Below are positions 19,188 to 20,776 of a DNA stretch of 20,776 nt, piece by piece. The position numbers were made by a program, and so were the translations under genes. The stretch's first letter is position 1. Each line of letters starts with the position of its first letter. Source of the stretch: Pyramidobacter sp. (GTDB lineage: Bacteria > Synergistota > Synergistia > Synergistales > Dethiosulfovibrionaceae); NCBI GenBank assembly GCA_016286835.1, contig JAEEUD010000005.1, positions 1 through 20,776 of the forward strand, given 5' to 3'. The notes beneath the pieces were generated by a model that was given only the letters and a program-made list of their open reading frames with translations, was not told the DNA's origin and made no database searches.

Positions 19188-20534
19188 TTGACCGCAAAAC
19201 TGAGAAAAACGCTCGCGTTGGCGCTGATCCTGATCTTCGCAGGCGCGGCAGCCGCGGAAGACACGAATGAGAAAAAGACGCAGCTTCTTGACCAGTTCTT
19301 CTCCGCTGTCCAACAAATGAACGCCGAAACGGAAGGGGCGAATTCCGGACAGGCGCTTTCAAAAGACGAACAGCCTGCGCCCGCAGCGACGCCCGCTTCC
19401 GCAAACGAACCGCAGACTTCCAACGACATCCCGCCCGATGCGGTGACGCTTTCGGAAAACGCACCCGCGTCGTCCGACGCTCAGCTCGTTCCCAACACGG
19501 TACCGCCGGATACGCCCGCGCCCGTGCTTTCGGAAGTTGCTCCGCCGCCTCCCGTGGCGCCGTCGGTGTCTGACGACGTGCCGCCCCAGGCAGCGGACAT
19601 TTCCGAAGACATTCCTCCCGCGCCCGGCACGTCGGTGATCTCCGAAGACGTGCCGCCTGCGCCCGTCGCGCCGCCGGTCTCCGAAGACGTACCTGCCGTG
19701 AAGACGAAAACCGTTGACGGCGGTTACTTCACGGTCTCCGTGCCCGAAGACTGGACGATGCGGCGTCACAGCGACCTGCTGACGTTCCTTTCGTCCTCGG
19801 GAGAGGCGCGTTTGTCCGTGGCCAAAGTTTCCGCCGACGGCCGCAGCGTTCACGAGTTCGCCTCCGACAGATGCACGCAGACCGGCGGCACTGACCTGAA
19901 AACGTTCGACGGCGGCGCCTCGTACAATTACACAAGCGCAGGCGGCGTCAGGCAGCACGCGCGCATTTACGCGCTCCCCGGCAAAGAGGGCGCGTTCGCC
20001 GTCACCTCCGGCCTCGCCGGCGAGACGGAGATGCAGATCCTCGATTCGCTCCGAGTCAAGGAAGAAGCAGCTCCCCCGGCAGTGAAAGCGCCCGAAAAGA
20101 CGCCTCCCGCCAAAACAGAAAAAGCGCCGCCGAAGCGTGCGCCCCGCGAGCCGAAAGAACCGGCCGGGAAACTGAAAACGCTCCACGGCAGCCATTGGTC
20201 GATGCAGGTTCCCTCCGCCTGGACACTGCGCAACAGCGGCACGAGAGCCACGATCAGCGCGCCCAGACGCGCCTCGACGATCGTCATCGGCAGCAAACTT
20301 TCGACGCACGGCGTGCCCCTCAGCGAGATCGCTCTGGCACAGTGCCGGCGTCACAACGGCGAGGATTTTGTCCGCCTCGGCCGCGGCGTCTGCGGCTACA
20401 CGACCTTTGAGGGCGGCCGCAGAACGCACGTCAGGCTCTATCCCGTCGGCCCGTCGCAGATGGTGCAGGTGCAGATCACGGGCCGTCTTTCCGACGACGT
20501 GTACAGAGCCCTGGAATCGCTTTATCTCTGGTAA
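19188..20534 (+). CDS. Exported protein with proline-rich linker and two tandem DcrB/PsbP-like domains
   Basis: I did not recognise a named gene. From TTG 19188 the product has 448 residues. A signal peptide (TAKLRKTLALALILIFAGAA, cleaved near AAAA-EDT) directs export. A low-complexity region rich in Pro, Ala, Ser and Glu follows (about 45-170), with repeated SEDVPPAP-like units. Two homologous domains come next, at about 172-295 and 328-448, joined by a Lys/Pro-rich linker. Each has VP-x-x-WT-x-R near its start, a Cys about 40 residues later, then YT-x-x-x-G-x-R-x-H-x-R-x-Y and a closing SL. This is the general look of DcrB/PsbP (Mog1-like) folds, which are often protein-binding envelope modules. 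One Cys near 223 and two near 393 and 412 could matter if oxidised. The function is unknown. A gene with a strong SD follows after 36 bp. Confidence 0.75.
   Translation: MTAKLRKTLALALILIFAGAAAAEDTNEKKTQLLDQFFSAVQQMNAETEGANSGQALSKDEQPAPAATPASANEPQTSNDIPPDAVTLSENAPASSDAQLVPNTVPPDTPAPVLSEVAPPPPVAPSVSDDVPPQAADISEDIPPAPGTSVISEDVPPAPVAPPVSEDVPAVKTKTVDGGYFTVSVPEDWTMRRHSDLLTFLSSSGEARLSVAKVSADGRSVHEFASDRCTQTGGTDLKTFDGGASYNYTSAGGVRQHARIYALPGKEGAFAVTSGLAGETEMQILDSLRVKEEAAPPAVKAPEKTPPAKTEKAPPKRAPREPKEPAGKLKTLHGSHWSMQVPSAWTLRNSGTRATISAPRRASTIVIGSKLSTHGVPLSEIALAQCRRHNGEDFVRLGRGVCGYTTFEGGRRTHVRLYPVGPSQMVQVQITGRLSDDVYRALESLYLW
19562..19701 (+). repeat. Tandem degenerate repeats encoding a proline-rich linker
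   Basis: Units of about 13-16 codons encode variants of SEDVPPAP (SDDVPPQAAD, SEDIPPAPGTSVI, SEDVPPAPVAPPV, SEDVPAV). Such repeats expand and contract and probably form a flexible, negatively charged spacer across the envelope. Confidence 0.7.
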
Positions 20535-20570
20535 GGATCCAATTCGATCGTCTTCAGGAGGTGCTGTGCG

Positions 20571-20776
20571 ATGCAGTTCAAATCAGGAATGGGCTGGAAG
20601 GCCGGTTATGATGAAAAGACAGGCAACTGCGCCGCGGAGACGGGCGGCCCCGGAGCGTACGATCTCTACGAGATCAGCAAAGAAACCTTTGACCTGCTCG
20701 ACCCGGAAAATGACGGTGCTTCGCGTGACCTCATCTACAAAGGACGCCACCTGTACATGGACGTCAACGACCGCTG
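20571..20776 (+). CDS. Hypothetical protein, N-terminal part (3' end outside window)
   Basis: The frame opens at ATG 20571 with a full AGGAGGTG site (20556-20563) 7 bp upstream and stays open to the window edge, 68 complete codons. It begins MQFKSGMGWKAGYDEKTGNC and is rich in charged residues, with no signal peptide or membrane segment; later come AYDLYEISKETFDLLD and DLIYKGRHLYMDVNDR. I do not recognise the family. It lies 36 bp after the exported two-domain protein and is probably in the same operon. Confidence 0.75.
   Translation, partial: MQFKSGMGWKAGYDEKTGNCAAETGGPGAYDLYEISKETFDLLDPENDGASRDLIYKGRHLYMDVNDR

Overview
This is a gene-dense, high-GC bacterial chromosome segment. Most of it is single-copy metabolic, transport and housekeeping genes with strong Shine-Dalgarno sequences and many clear Rho-independent terminators. 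No phage, IS, CRISPR, rRNA or tRNA gene was seen. The mix suggests an anaerobic, amino- or organic-acid-fermenting bacterium, possibly of the Synergistota: a tripartite tricarboxylate transporter (TTT), an SLC13-type permease, a CCS-type 2-hydroxycarboxylate transporter beside a malic enzyme, and a stand-alone sufC-sufB pair. The phylum is an inference from gene content and was not tested by a search.

Layout, left to right. (1) 2-304: 3' end of a chloramphenicol-acetyltransferase-like gene with its terminator. (2) 440-6844: a rightward catabolic cluster with a good sigma70-type promoter and an upstream palindrome. It encodes a 6-phosphogluconate-dehydrogenase-like oxidoreductase, the three TTT components (TctC-, TctB- and TctA-like), a second carrier of the SLC13/ion-transporter superfamily and a DUF6282-like amidohydrolase. 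Terminator-like hairpins after tctC and after the SLC13 gene probably tune expression within the cluster. (3) 6902-8751: a VIT1/CCC1-like membrane protein with a degenerate ferritin-like N-terminus, overlapping an NADH pyrophosphatase (nudC), ended by a bidirectional terminator. (4) 8779-13476, leftward: an exported protein with three SH3 domains and Sel1 repeats, a HAD phosphatase, and sufC-sufB for Fe-S cluster assembly behind a long structured leader. (5) 13489-16182, rightward: two paralogous LysR regulators enclosing two small membrane-protein genes, including a 35-residue one. After each lysR gene there is a promoter with the same 13-base box; the second drives a strongly folded stretch of about 160 nt that ends in a terminator and has no convincing ORF, so it is a candidate small RNA. 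(6) 16261-19061: malic enzyme and a CCS-family 2-hydroxycarboxylate (malate/citrate type) transporter, separated by a 201-bp gap with three hairpins. (7) 19096-20776: an exported protein with a proline-rich linker and two tandem homologous domains, starting at TTG, then the start of an unrecognised gene cut by the window edge.

How the parts fit: regions 2 and 6 are organic-acid uptake and first-step catabolism modules, and region 5 looks like a local regulatory unit next to one of them. The least explained parts are the LysR pair with its small membrane genes, shared promoter box and candidate sRNA, and the CCC1-like protein that seems to have lost metal-site residues. All functional calls come from reading motifs and from memory of the families; no database search was possible.
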